Below, one piece after another: positions 8,420 to 17,600 of a stretch of 36,717 nucleotides of DNA. Source of the stretch: Candidatus Gerdarchaeota archaeon (GTDB taxonomy: Archaea > Asgardarchaeota > Heimdallarchaeia > JABLTI01); the NCBI GenBank assembly GCA_016840945.1, contig JAEORJ010000078.1, positions 1-36,717 on the forward strand, in the 5' to 3' direction. The notes beneath the pieces were generated by a model. That model had not been told where the DNA came from and made no database searches. It saw nothing but the letters and a program-made list of their open reading frames with translations. Numbering within the stretch: position 1 is the stretch's first letter; each line of letters starts with the position of its first letter. Position numbers and translations under genes: made by a program.

Positions 8420-8440
8420 GGTTAACATCAAATGTTAACC
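8420..8440 (-). terminator. Perfect 9-bp hairpin after rubrerythrin
   Basis: GGTTAACAT (8420-8428) and ATGTTAACC (8432-8440) pair perfectly across a 3-base loop, 12 bases beyond the rubrerythrin stop. On the minus strand it is followed by a pyrimidine-rich stretch with a run of T. It probably ends or stabilises the desulfoferrodoxin-rubrerythrin transcript. Confidence 0.55.
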
Positions 8441-8452
8441 TTGATATCTTAG

Positions 8453-9028
8453 CTAATATTTTTCACAAGCAAGTTGATAATATTCATGTGAATGGCCACA
8501 TGCAGGACAGACTTTTGGTGGTTCTTCACCTTCATGAATATAACCACATTCCATACATTTCCAACGAACTTTCTTATCTTTCTTGAAAACTGTACCTTTT
8601 TCCACTGTTTCATGTAATGCAAGATAGCGTTTTTCATGTTCGCTTTCAACTTTAGAAATCATACGATATTTTCTAGCTATATCTGGAAAACCTTCTTTTT
8701 CTGCAACTTCAGCAAAATGAGGATATAATATTGTATATTCCTCATGTTCACCCATTGCAGCAAATTTGAGATTTTCTAATGTAGTGCCAATGTCTGTAGG
8801 ATAACCTGCAGTAATTTCAACCATACCACCTTCTAGGAAACTAAAGAATTGTTTAGCATGCTCAAGTTCATTATCAGCGGTTTCCAAGAAAATTTCAGCA
8901 ATTTTTCTATATCCTTCGTCTCTGGCTTTTTTAGCATACATAGTATATCTATTTCTTGCTTGGGATTCACCAGCAAATGATTTGAGGAGATTCTTCTCAG
9001 TTTCAGTGCCTTTAATTGATTTTGTCAT
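8453..9028 (-). CDS. rbr: Rubrerythrin
   Basis: A 191-residue diiron peroxidase, which matches the classic rubrerythrin length when ATG 9028 is used instead of the 19-residue-longer ORF start. The ferritin-like domain carries the two E-x2-x-H style helix motifs (AGESQARNRY, ADNELEHAK, MGEHEEY, SKVESEHEKRY). A C-terminal rubredoxin domain has CMECGY ... CPACGH for one Fe(SCys)4 centre. It reduces hydrogen peroxide in the cytosol using electrons from rubredoxin or similar donors. It starts 13 bases after the stop of the 2Fe superoxide reductase gene, so the two are almost certainly one transcript: the reductase makes peroxide and rubrerythrin removes it. A perfect hairpin follows the gene. Confidence 0.93.
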   Translation of the reverse strand: MTKSIKGTETEKNLLKSFAGESQARNRYTMYAKKARDEGYRKIAEIFLETADNELEHAKQFFSFLEGGMVEITAGYPTDIGTTLENLKFAAMGEHEEYTILYPHFAEVAEKEGFPDIARKYRMISKVESEHEKRYLALHETVEKGTVFKKDKKVRWKCMECGYIHEGEEPPKVCPACGHSHEYYQLACEKY

Positions 9029-9041
9029 TTTCGATAACCAC

Positions 9042-9425
9042 TTAATTTTTCCATAAACCATGTTTATTGCAATGTTCACGAGCAATAATTTTTTCGTCGC
9101 CTTTCAATTTGAGCTTGAAATAAGCTTTTGGCTCATCACCAGGTTTCAAATCTTGCCGATAAACCTTATTACCAACATTAATCTCAATCCACTCTATCCA
9201 ATGATCTGCCACCATTGGGTGGAGAGTGCTTCCAACTATAACTTCTACACCATCGTCCTTTTTCTCTACAACTGGAACATGTTTCTCATTTTTCCAGTCA
9301 GCAGTTTGTTCTTCCAAAAGGACCATAGGTTCACCACAACATACTAGAGTACCTTTACCACCATGTAAAACTTCTACTATGTTGCCACAGATTTTACATT
9401 TATAGATTTGATGTCTCTCTGCCAT
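9042..9425 (-). CDS. dfx: Desulfoferrodoxin (2Fe superoxide reductase)
   Basis: A 127-residue superoxide reductase with both iron centres. The N-terminal desulforedoxin site has C10, C13, C29 and C30. The catalytic Fe(His)4Cys site is formed by H49 (EKHVP), H69 (LHPM), H75 (ADHWIEW), C119 and H122 (HCNKHGLW). K48 of EKH is the usual active-site lysine. It reduces superoxide to peroxide without releasing O2, which suits an organism that meets oxygen occasionally. The start ATG has a GGTGATC ribosome site five bases upstream. It leads a two-gene unit with rubrerythrin and follows a separate 1Fe-type reductase gene on the same strand. Confidence 0.94.
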   Translation of the reverse strand: MAERHQIYKCKICGNIVEVLHGGKGTLVCCGEPMVLLEEQTADWKNEKHVPVVEKKDDGVEVIVGSTLHPMVADHWIEWIEINVGNKVYRQDLKPGDEPKAYFKLKLKGDEKIIAREHCNKHGLWKN

Positions 9426-9550
9426 AAAGGATCACCATTTTAGATTCATTACTCTTTTATTCAATTATAATTACTTTCATTTACATTATAAAGTATAATA
9501 TGTTTAATAATTAAAACTTAATTCAAATAAATTTCTACTAAAAATATGAG

Positions 9551-9570
9551 AAGCAAGAAAAATCTTGCTT
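9551..9570 (-). terminator. Perfect 8-bp hairpin at the 1Fe superoxide reductase stop
   Basis: AAGCAAGA (9551-9558) and TCTTGCTT (9563-9570) pair across a 4-base loop and overlap the last bases of the stop codon. It separates the neelaredoxin-type gene from the desulfoferrodoxin gene about 125 bases further on. Confidence 0.5.
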
Positions 9571-9952
9571 AGAATTTTATTTCTTCTTTATTTGCCCACA
9601 AGCCATGGATATTGCAATAGGAGAAAGCAATAATAGTGCCTGTCTTTTGTGTTTTGAATTTAAATTTAGCAAATGGCATTGTATAAATAGTGCTTGTGTC
9701 AGCACCTTCTATGGAAGCCCCATGAGCATTAAATTCAAATCTCCCAATCTGATATGGGAATTTCTCACCATCAGCATGGAAATAAACGTCAATCCAAGCT
9801 ATATGATGGGCAGTAGTATTTGGATGAGGTATTTCCTTTCCAACACTTATAGCAACTTTTACTTTTTCTTTTGTTGCTTCTTTTATTTCAATAACTGGAG
9901 AATGTTTTTCTTTTTTCCAGTCAGCAGTTTGGAATAAATCACCAAAACCCAT
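9569..9952 (-). CDS. Neelaredoxin-type 1Fe superoxide reductase
   Basis: A 127-residue superoxide reductase with only the catalytic iron site: E15-K16-H17 (EKHSP), H43 (PHPN), H49 or H50 (AHHIAW), C113 and H116 (CNIHGLW). It lacks the N-terminal four-cysteine centre found in the downstream desulfoferrodoxin, and it has the longer loops of the archaeal neelaredoxin branch (as in Archaeoglobus and Pyrococcus). Its ATG has an almost perfect GAGGTGAT site, the best in the window, which points to high translation. A hairpin overlaps its stop, so it is probably its own transcript. Having both reductase classes side by side is a notable redundancy. Confidence 0.94.
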   Translation of the reverse strand: MGFGDLFQTADWKKEKHSPVIEIKEATKEKVKVAISVGKEIPHPNTTAHHIAWIDVYFHADGEKFPYQIGRFEFNAHGASIEGADTSTIYTMPFAKFKFKTQKTGTIIAFSYCNIHGLWANKEEIKF

Positions 9953-9958
9953 TAATAT

Positions 9959-9966
9959 ATCACCTC
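9959..9966 (-). promoter_or_regulatory. Near-perfect Shine-Dalgarno for the 1Fe superoxide reductase
   Basis: GAGGTGAT on the minus strand lies six bases before ATG 9952 and complements the archaeal 16S 3' end over eight bases. It is the strongest ribosome site seen in the window and fixes this start. Confidence 0.8.
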
Positions 9967-10044
9967 ATTTTGAGTTCAATTTAACAATATTAAAGTACCT
10001 TAATAATCCTTTTCCCTTTAAAAGTGAAGTATAAGAAAAAAAGT

Positions 10045-10071
10045 AATTTAGCAGATAATTTGCTAAATTAT
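10045..10071 (-). terminator. Perfect 10-bp hairpin at the flavodiiron gene end
   Basis: TAATTTAGCA (10045-10054) and TGCTAAATTA (10062-10071) pair across a 7-base loop and touch the fprA stop. On the minus strand it is followed by a T-rich run (complement of AAGAAAAAAA), which fits transcript termination. Confidence 0.55.
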
Positions 10072-11258
10072 TATTTTAGAATTTTTAATTCACGATGTTT
10101 TGCAGCTATTGCATCTGCTAAAGCATCTATTTGTTTCTTATCCTCTTTAGCCATCTTCCCTCTAATAATGACAGGATCAAGAATTTCTGGTCGTATTCTA
10201 GTAATCATACTAGAGATTTGTTCTACTAAATCACATTTCCAACCATAGGAACCAATAATAGACATAAATCTAGCTTTAGGTCGCAAAGCATTTGCTAAGT
10301 AAACAGCATATACCGCTGAAGGATGGGGTCCTGTTAAAACACAAGGAGCACCAACCACTATAGTGGCAGCATCAACCATTGCCATTGCAAGTTCACCTAT
10401 ATCAGTTACTGTAAGATTATAAGGTTTAACAGTAATACCTCGTTCAGTTAAAGCATCAACGAAATATTCAACCATTTCTTTAACTGAGTGATGCATTGAA
10501 ACGTAAGGTAAGATTACTTCATTTTTAACATCATCAGAAATCCAATCTTCATATGCTTTTATGATCAATTCAGGATGTTGATGAACTGGTCCATGTGATG
10601 GAGCGATCATATCAAATTCAAAAGTTTTCATTTTCTCAAGATGCTTTGCTATGATTTTTCTAAAAGGCATCATAATTTCAGCATAATAACGTTTAGCTGA
10701 TTCGATTGTTAATGGTTCATCCACAACAAAAGATTCACTTTGAGCAAGATGAGTACCAAATAAATCACAAGAAAATAGTATTTTATCTTCAACAGCTAAT
10801 GTAAACATTGTCTCAGGCCAATGAACCCATGGTGCTTCAAAGAATTGCAGAGTCTTATTACCTAAACTTAATGTTTCACCATCATTTTTTACAATAAAGC
10901 GATCCTCAGGTAAATGTAAATGAACCATTAAATGCTCTTTACCCTTTTCATTAGTGACAATCTTTGCTTTGGGATATAATTTAGATAGTTCAATTAATCC
11001 TTCTGAATGATCCTGTTCCGTATGATTTGAAATTAAATAATCAATGTTTTTAATTTTTAACTTATCTAGATTATTCATTAATTCATAAAATTTAGTGCCA
11101 TCAACTGAATCTATCAAAGCAATTTTTTCGCCGCCTTTTACCAAATAGGAATTATAAGTAGTACCGTCAGGTAAAGGTATTAATTCATCAAACAATCTAC
11201 GATCATAATGTTTAGCACCAACAAAGTAAATGTTAGGTTTTAATTCATGTACTGCCAT
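10071..11258 (-). CDS. fprA: Flavodiiron protein, F420H2 oxidase (FprA-like)
   Basis: A 395-residue oxygen (or NO) reductase. The N-terminal metallo-beta-lactamase-like domain has all diiron ligands: H-x-E-x-D-H in SNHTEQDHSEG, His in APWVHWPE, Asp in LFSCDLFG and His in APSHGPVHQ. The C-terminal flavodoxin domain (from about residue 250) has VSMHHSVKEM and GAPCVLTGPHPS for FMN. There is no rubredoxin or flavin-reductase extension, as in methanogen FprA, which takes electrons from reduced F420; F420 use is inferred from that similarity. An ATG at 11279 would add seven residues. ATG 11258 is preferred because AGAGGA lies seven bases upstream. It removes O2 to water ahead of the superoxide and peroxide enzymes next to it. 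Confidence 0.92.
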   Translation of the reverse strand: MAVHELKPNIYFVGAKHYDRRLFDELIPLPDGTTYNSYLVKGGEKIALIDSVDGTKFYELMNNLDKLKIKNIDYLISNHTEQDHSEGLIELSKLYPKAKIVTNEKGKEHLMVHLHLPEDRFIVKNDGETLSLGNKTLQFFEAPWVHWPETMFTLAVEDKILFSCDLFGTHLAQSESFVVDEPLTIESAKRYYAEIMMPFRKIIAKHLEKMKTFEFDMIAPSHGPVHQHPELIIKAYEDWISDDVKNEVILPYVSMHHSVKEMVEYFVDALTERGITVKPYNLTVTDIGELAMAMVDAATIVVGAPCVLTGPHPSAVYAVYLANALRPKARFMSIIGSYGWKCDLVEQISSMITRIRPEILDPVIIRGKMAKEDKKQIDALADAIAAKHRELKILK

Positions 11259-11265
11259 TTCTTTT

Positions 11266-11271
11266 TCCTCT
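11266..11271 (-). promoter_or_regulatory. Ribosome site deciding the flavodiiron start
   Basis: AGAGGA on the minus strand sits seven bases before ATG 11258, inside the seven-residue extension from ATG 11279. It supports the shorter protein. Confidence 0.55.
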
Positions 11272-11367
11272 GTAATCATACTATTTTTTTCTATATTTTA
11301 AAAGCTATTTCAACAAAAACTGTATTCTATTTACTATTAATGTTTATTTTCTAAGAAAATAAGATAA

Positions 11368-11391
11368 GGTTAAGTAAATTTCTACTTAACC
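11368..11391 (-). terminator. Perfect 9-bp hairpin after the disulfide oxidoreductase gene
   Basis: GGTTAAGTA (11368-11376) and TACTTAACC (11383-11391) pair across a 6-base loop, 17 bases beyond the stop of the Pdo-like gene and about 110 bases before the flavodiiron start. T-rich sequence follows on the minus strand. It likely ends the Pdo transcript. Confidence 0.55.
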
Positions 11392-11408
11392 ATAGATTTC
11401 TTAAAATA

Positions 11409-12053
11409 TTAAATTGTATCAAGAATTTCTTTGAGAAGTATTTCTTCTGTAACTAAACCTTCAACATTAGAAGCGCCATCGTTAATGATTGTATTTGGCA
11501 CACCGAAAATATCAAAATCAGCAGCTAATTGAGAGAATTGTGATGCTTCTATCATATCTGAAGATATATAATCACTTGCTAAAGCTAATTTTTGGCTTCG
11601 TAAAACCATTGCTGGACAATATGGGCATTCTAAAGTAACAAAGACTTTGAGATTAACAGGTTTGTTGATTTTCTTTATCATTGATTGTACTTGTTCAGAT
11701 AATACTGGTTTACGATTTGATACTAGCATAATTGATTCAATGAAGGTGGTGAATTCTTTTCCAGCTGGAACACCATAAAATCTAATTCCATAGTCTTTAT
11801 CACCTTCAATAGCTAAAGCCGGATGTCTTGATATATTATATTTTTTAGCTAGCGGATCATTTTCACCACAATTGCAATGCTCAACTTTGATCATATCTGA
11901 TAATTCGGATACAGCATTAACTAATGAAATCATTTCATTACAGAAAAGACAATGCCCTTGGGTTGAAAAGACTTTTATTGTTACAGGTTCAACCATATCA
12001 GTAAATCTTTGTTTTACTAATTGCTTAACACTTTCATCTAATAAAGAGCTCAT
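11409..12053 (-). CDS. Protein disulfide oxidoreductase, tandem thioredoxin fold (Pdo/glutaredoxin-like)
   Basis: A 214-residue protein with two thioredoxin-like halves, each with a redox CxxC: C35-L-F-C38 in the first and C143-P-Y-C146 in the second. Cis-proline loops follow (FYGVPAG, FGVPNT). This is the layout of archaeal Pdo proteins, which make, break or shuffle disulfides in the cytosol with a thioredoxin-reductase-like partner. The second CPYC is canonical, while CLFC in the first half is less usual. An extra C60-N-C62 pair is present. The ATG has GGAGTTAT nearby. The gene leads the minus-strand redox block and ends before a 9-bp perfect hairpin. No reductase partner is in the window. 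Confidence 0.85.
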   Translation of the reverse strand: MSSLLDESVKQLVKQRFTDMVEPVTIKVFSTQGHCLFCNEMISLVNAVSELSDMIKVEHCNCGENDPLAKKYNISRHPALAIEGDKDYGIRFYGVPAGKEFTTFIESIMLVSNRKPVLSEQVQSMIKKINKPVNLKVFVTLECPYCPAMVLRSQKLALASDYISSDMIEASQFSQLAADFDIFGVPNTIINDGASNVEGLVTEEILLKEILDTI

Positions 12054-12127
12054 TTTACAATAACTCCAATTTTTTTTGTTTTACTTAACATTCCACTAAA
12101 TATAATAATTCTTTATTAAATTCTTAA

Positions 12128-12159
12128 GATTAGAATCTATTTTCCTTTTATTTCTAATC
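12128..12159. repeat. 8-bp inverted repeat in the divergent 12054-12314 region
   Basis: GATTAGAA (12128-12135) and TTCTAATC (12152-12159) are perfect inverted copies 16 bases apart, between the divergent Pdo-like and propeller-longin genes. It may be an operator or a leader hairpin. Nothing else in this 261-base region stands out besides AT-rich promoter-like sequence. Confidence 0.3.
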
Positions 12160-12261
12160 CCTTTATCTTTAAATCAAAATAATAAATCAAAAATAAAAAA
12201 ATTATTGAAAAATGACCTTGTAAGTTTGTTTTATAATAAAAAGTTCCCAAATCAAAAGGAA

Positions 12262-12269
12262 TTTATAGA
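12262..12269 (+). promoter_or_regulatory. Possible TATA box of the propeller-longin gene
   Basis: TTTATAGA at about -50 from the TTG start would place the transcript start near 12290 and leave a leader of about 25 bases. A second candidate (TTTATAATA, 12230-12238) lies further up. Both are in AT-rich DNA, so this is weak. Confidence 0.25.
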
Positions 12270-12314
12270 TTAAGCTTAATTGAAAAATAGAGAATCATTA
12301 ATATCAAAAAAAAA

Positions 12315-14477
12315 TTGGTTGTATGTGCTGTGCAACAAACGCTCGAGGAAGTTATTGATAATTTCCATTCATTATTAACACACGATTTCAATGCAGATGG
12401 AATCTCAGAGGTTATGGCTGCTCGAATAGCAAAAAATGGTACTGATATATTTGTAGTGCATCCAAAACATATGATAAATTATGGCATACGAGTTAATGAA
12501 CAAATCAACACTATGTGTATAGCACAAACAAGCCTTGATAGAGGTTTTGAATTAGTTACTGGAGATATTAAAGGAGTAGTACGAATTAATTCACGTAATG
12601 GCAAACCATTTTTCAGCAAGGATATTAAAGATGGCATTCGCTTACCTTCCAGCGTTTTAGTTGCTGCACCAGGTGACCTAAATGGTAACAAATTATCAGA
12701 GGTCGTTGTCGGTTGTGCTAATGGTGAAGTTGTTATGATAGAGAGAATTCCTGGCAAGAAACATCAATGGGATAAAGTCCGGGGGTTTTCTTTAGGTAAA
12801 ATCTTTGCTTATCCAATACGACACTTAGCAACTGGCGATTATAACGGTAATGGACAAATAGGGTTTGTCATTGGATCTAAAGAAGGGGTATTCAAAGAAA
12901 TAGAGTTTAGACCTCAATTGCAAAAATTCGATTTACTGGGAGAATTTCGAGTAGAAACAGAACCATCTCATATTTTTAGTGGTGATTTTGATAGAGATGG
13001 TATTTCTGAAGTAATAGTAGGCGAAATTAATGGTCGTTTGAGTATTTATAAGAGAAATCGTTTGATGTCAACCCACAACCTAGATGGGGCCATTACATGT
13101 GGTGTTGTTGGGGATGTTGATAATGATAGACAATTAGAAATAGTGGTCGGTACAGCAAAGGGATCTTTCCACATATTAAGACAAAACACGATTGAAAGCC
13201 ATGAAGGATATAGTAATATAAATGATTTAAGAATAGGTGATTTATCAGGTAATAGATTAAATGATTTAGTTTTTTCAATCGATAAAAGGCGCATTATTGC
13301 ATTTAATATGACAAGGGATAAAAGCCAAGAGAAACCAAATGCTGATTTAATACCTTTTAAAGGAAGTATGGGAACCACACCATTAAGTATGCCAACTTCA
13401 ATGCCAGATGCAACAAATGCTTTTTGCCCAAATTGTCAATCACAAGTTAGATTCATCGAACAATATAGGAGATATTATTGTTACAGTTGTCGTCAATATG
13501 TAGCTCCTATTAGTAAAAAAGAACCAATGCCAAAACAAAAACCAATGATAGAACCATTAAAACATGGCAGCCCTTATTCTATTGGTGATCCATATGCTCC
13601 TTATTCACCTTATCCTCAAGAAACTGAAAGCCAAGAACAACCCGGTATTGATAAAATAAAATCAAGAGTCGAAAAATCAATAACTAGCATAGGTGAAAAC
13701 TCAGAATTAATTTGGCAGGAAGCTAAAGAGGAAAATATTACTGAAACACCAGAAAGAAATTATTATTTACCTTTGGATTTAGAAGCTGATCTTAAAGTTG
13801 GTGCAGAATTCTTTAATGATATATTGAAAATAAAACATGTAATTTTAATTCATTCACAATCAGGTGTACCTTTATTTAGTCAAGGATTTGGTAAAAATAT
13901 CGACGTTTCTTTAACCAGCGGTTTCCTTAGCGCTGTTGGAACATTTACAGAAGAAATGTCTGGAGAAACTGAAAGACGCATAGGTATATTTAGTGAAATT
14001 GGTCGAGAAGGTTTTTGGATCATTATTTATGAGGGAGAACAATCAAAAGCTGCTTTATTAGTTAGTGAAAAAATTGGCCCTCTATTAAAGAAACGAATAC
14101 AATATTTAATGAGTGAATTTGAGGAAAATTTTAAAGAACAACTTGAAAACTTCACTGGATTTGTTTCACAATTTACTGAAGCAACTGATCTTTTAGAAAA
14201 ACACCTCAGATTAGAGTATTTATATCCTCTAAAAATAGATGTTAAAAGGATGAGATTAACAGCAATTACACAAAATGAAAAAAGATTAGCTAAAGCATTT
14301 ACTGAATTTTTGAAAGATAATGAAGATGAAGTGTTTTATGTAACAGAATTAATTGATGCAATTCTAGGAAATGAAGAAATTAATTTATCAAAAGAAGATA
14401 TATTAAAGGTGTTAATAAAATACCTAGAAAATGGCATGTTAATTCCTTTACCGCCACCACCAGATGAACAAATGTGA
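12315..14477 (+). CDS. FG-GAP-like beta-propeller / zinc ribbon / longin-like domain protein
   Basis: A 720-residue cytosolic protein with an unusual domain order. Residues about 20-340 hold FG-GAP/VCBS-type propeller repeats, with D-x-D/N-x-D/N-G-like loops near residues 24 (DFNADG), 121 (DLNGNK), 175 (DYNGNG), 223 (DFDRDG), 266 (DVDNDR) and 309 (DLSGNR); one blade lacks the motif, so seven blades are plausible. A zinc ribbon (FCPNC ... CYSC) sits near 370-396. After a Pro/Gln-rich linker, residues about 492-620 read as strand-strand-helix-three strands-helix (HVILIHSQSGVPLFSQGF, TSGFLSAVGTFTEE, GFWIIIYEG), the longin order. The tail is helical. There is no signal peptide. The TTG start is weakly supported (no clear ribosome site; GTG 12330 is possible). 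The giant solenoid gene follows 148 bases downstream on the same strand. A coat, tether or GTPase-regulator role is inference. Confidence 0.7.
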   Translation: MVVCAVQQTLEEVIDNFHSLLTHDFNADGISEVMAARIAKNGTDIFVVHPKHMINYGIRVNEQINTMCIAQTSLDRGFELVTGDIKGVVRINSRNGKPFFSKDIKDGIRLPSSVLVAAPGDLNGNKLSEVVVGCANGEVVMIERIPGKKHQWDKVRGFSLGKIFAYPIRHLATGDYNGNGQIGFVIGSKEGVFKEIEFRPQLQKFDLLGEFRVETEPSHIFSGDFDRDGISEVIVGEINGRLSIYKRNRLMSTHNLDGAITCGVVGDVDNDRQLEIVVGTAKGSFHILRQNTIESHEGYSNINDLRIGDLSGNRLNDLVFSIDKRRIIAFNMTRDKSQEKPNADLIPFKGSMGTTPLSMPTSMPDATNAFCPNCQSQVRFIEQYRRYYCYSCRQYVAPISKKEPMPKQKPMIEPLKHGSPYSIGDPYAPYSPYPQETESQEQPGIDKIKSRVEKSITSIGENSELIWQEAKEENITETPERNYYLPLDLEADLKVGAEFFNDILKIKHVILIHSQSGVPLFSQGFGKNIDVSLTSGFLSAVGTFTEEMSGETERRIGIFSEIGREGFWIIIYEGEQSKAALLVSEKIGPLLKKRIQYLMSEFEENFKEQLENFTGFVSQFTEATDLLEKHLRLEYLYPLKIDVKRMRLTAITQNEKRLAKAFTEFLKDNEDEVFYVTELIDAILGNEEINLSKEDILKVLIKYLENGMLIPLPPPPDEQM

Positions 14478-14485
14478 ATTATTGG

Positions 14486-14499
14486 AGAGATTTATCTCT
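14486..14499 (+). terminator. Weak hairpin between propeller-longin and solenoid genes
   Basis: AGAGAT (14486-14491) and ATCTCT (14494-14499) could pair, but the loop is only two bases and no clear T run follows at once. If real, it may lower rather than stop read-through to the solenoid gene. Confidence 0.25.
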
Positions 14500-14625
14500 T
14501 ACTAAAAACTTATGAAGAATTTCTTAATAATCATATTTGCAATTATTATTATTTATCTTATATGATATGTTCATTCATAAAGGTATAAATTAGGTTATGA
14601 ATAAGCAATTTTAGAGGATTAAATT

Positions 14626-17600
14626 ATGTCCCAAAATATTGAAAAAGCGGAAGCTTTGGAAGCAAAAGGAAAATGGAAAAATGCAGCTGAAACTTATTTT
14701 CTTGCAGCTGAAGAACTTCAACAGAGTGGTAAAAAATCTGAGGCTGAATCAATTCTATTAAAAGCTATTTCCAATGCTCATAAAGCTGAAAACTCTGAAC
14801 AAATTGTTGAATTTACTTTTGGGTTATTAGATATTATTTCAACTGATAAAGAAAAAAAGAATCATGTTAAATTAGCTATCAAATCCTTAGATGAATTGTT
14901 AGAAATAGCTAATTCAAAGAATAAATATAATGATCTTGTTGAGCTAATTAAAAAGAAAGAATCAGCAGCAATTTTATTGGGACAAGATATTGAAAAAACA
15001 AAAATAGAGTATGGTTGGATTTTACAAAAATATTCACTAACTTTGCTTGTTAGTAAAAAGGATGAAGATAGAAATTTAGGTTTTGAGTTATTACATCAAT
15101 CATCTGACAAGTTTATTGAAATTAATAAAAAAGAATTAGTTATTCAAAGTAAAACTGAAGCATTAGTAATTTTATTTGAGAGTAATTATATAGAAGAGGG
15201 GTTCACACTTTTTGAACAAATAATTGAATTCTGTAAATCACAACAATTAGTTGAACAAGCAAATATACCTTTAGAAAAATTGATTGAGTATTCCGAAGAC
15301 ATTTTACTTGGTAAAGGTTCAAAGAAGATTATCAAAGGTTTAAGCGATTATTTCCAAAGAGATGATCCTGGTAAATTATTATTGGATAAAGTCATTGCTA
15401 TAGCTAAAGAATTCCCATTAAATGATATTATATCAAAATCAGCAATTATATACTCTGAAGTTGGTAACGAACTTTACAATAAAAAGAAAATTGATAGTTC
15501 AATAGAATTCTATCAGCTAAGTCTTTCACTTTTGGTTGAAATCAATGATATAGAAACTTCGAAAACAATTGCTAAGGATATTATCGAGAAGGGCTATTCA
15601 CTACTTGACCAAAAAGGTAATTTCAAATATGGAATCGATTTCTTAACATTAATTCATTTAATAGAAAAAGTAGATTTGGAATATGTTGGTGAATTCTTTA
15701 CTAAATTAGCAGAAAATATGTTTCAACGAGAGAGATTAAATTTAGCTATGCAATATCTAACAAAAGCATCTAAAGCCTATCTTTTTGCAAAAAATAATGA
15801 TAAATTTATTGAAATTACAAATACAATCTATAAGTTTGCTATTAGTTTAATCATAGATGAAAATTATAATTTAGCTTTTGAATATATCAAAGAAGCAAAC
15901 AATATCTTAAATGATGTTCAATCATTTGATCAGATAGGTTCTAATCTAACATATATAGCAATTGAATTAATTAAAAAGCAAAAATACATGGAAGCTGAGG
16001 ATTTATCCTTAAGTGCGGTAGATAATTTAGTTAAAGCTGGTGATATTGAAAAAGCAGCTCATTCACATAGATTGTTTGGCGAATCTTATATTGGATTAGA
16101 AAATTATGAAAAGGCAAGCTTTCATTTAATTGAAGCAGCTAAAATGTTTAAAGATATAGAGCTTGAATCTGAAATAAATTCTACTCAAACGCCTTTACTT
16201 ATTGCAGCTAAAAACAAATTAGCAAATAACGATATTATTCTAGCAAAAGAATTATTGATGAATGCAGCACAATGTGCTAGACAAAAAGATCCATTAACGG
16301 AATCCAATCTTATCACTGAATTTGTGGAATATGCTATTACGCAAAATCAAATGGAATTAGCATTAACACAATTACGTTATATATTTGAGATATTAGGTGA
16401 TTTATATCCAAATGAAACTGCAAAATTAACTAAAATAACAATTGAAAATGGTAAACGATTAATAGTAACTAACCACAATTTTGTTTTAGGCAAAGCGTAT
16501 ATTGATACTACTATTAATGCTTTATTAAAAATTGATAAACACACAGAAGCAGCGGAAATCGTTAATGATTTTAGTGATTTATTGTTTGAACACAATCAAA
16601 AAGAATTAGCAAAAGATTTGTTGGAACAATTAGCTAAAATTCTTAGCACTGAAGAAAACCCAGAGATTTTTGCAGGGAAAATTTCGACTTCAGCTAAATT
16701 ATTAATTGAAAATGGTTTTATTGAAAATGGCATAGAACAGCTAAGAAAAGCTATTGGTGCATATATTAGCTTAGGGAAAAATGACCCTGTAATCCAATTA
16801 GCCTTTTACTGTACTGATATTGCACAGAAATCTTTAGCTAATGATGTAATTATTGCTGCAAAACATCTTTTTATTGCTGCAATGGAATTCAGTGCTCTTG
16901 TCAACCTTGAAACTCACGATCAAATATTAGCAGAGGCTACAAATCTATTTCTTGAAGCAAATGATTTGTATTCAGTAAGAGAATTTTATGACTATGCCAA
17001 AAATAACCTTGAAGGTGAAAAGGATTATCTAGCAAAATTAGCTCGATTAATCATAGTTCAAGGTGGTAATCTTAGAGATAGCCTGGAAATGTATGATGAA
17101 GCTTCTGATTTTATTCGCAATGGCATTAAAATATTGAATCAAATAGGATTACTTAGTGAAGCAGGTGAAGCAGCTCTAGCTCAAGGAAAGGCTTTCATTT
17201 CAAGAGGGAGCTTTATTTTTGGTGAAGAGCTAATTGAAACTGGAGCTCAAATATTCATACAAACAAATGATATAGAACGTTCTGGGGATGCATTCTTATC
17301 ACTAGCTGAAATTAATATTCTAAGGGAACTTTGGAGTGAAGCTTTAAAGCAAATTGAACTAGCAAATAAATCATTTATTGAATCAACAAATTTTGAGAAA
17401 TTAGCGATTTCTATATTGAAAACAGCTGAAATTGGAGCAAAATCATTAATAAACAACCCTAATGAAAATAGAGAAATTTCAGTAACTTGTTTTGATGTAG
17501 CAATTAATATGGCGTCAACTGCTAAATTAATAGATACTGAAATTGACATTTATTTAACACAAGCTAAAGCATTTGTAACTATAAAGGATTATCCAAGTGC

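Noticed and set aside
9028..9085. Longer rubrerythrin start at 9085
   Set aside because: It would overlap the desulfoferrodoxin end by 44 bases and add 19 residues not found in the family; ATG 9028 gives the usual 191 residues.
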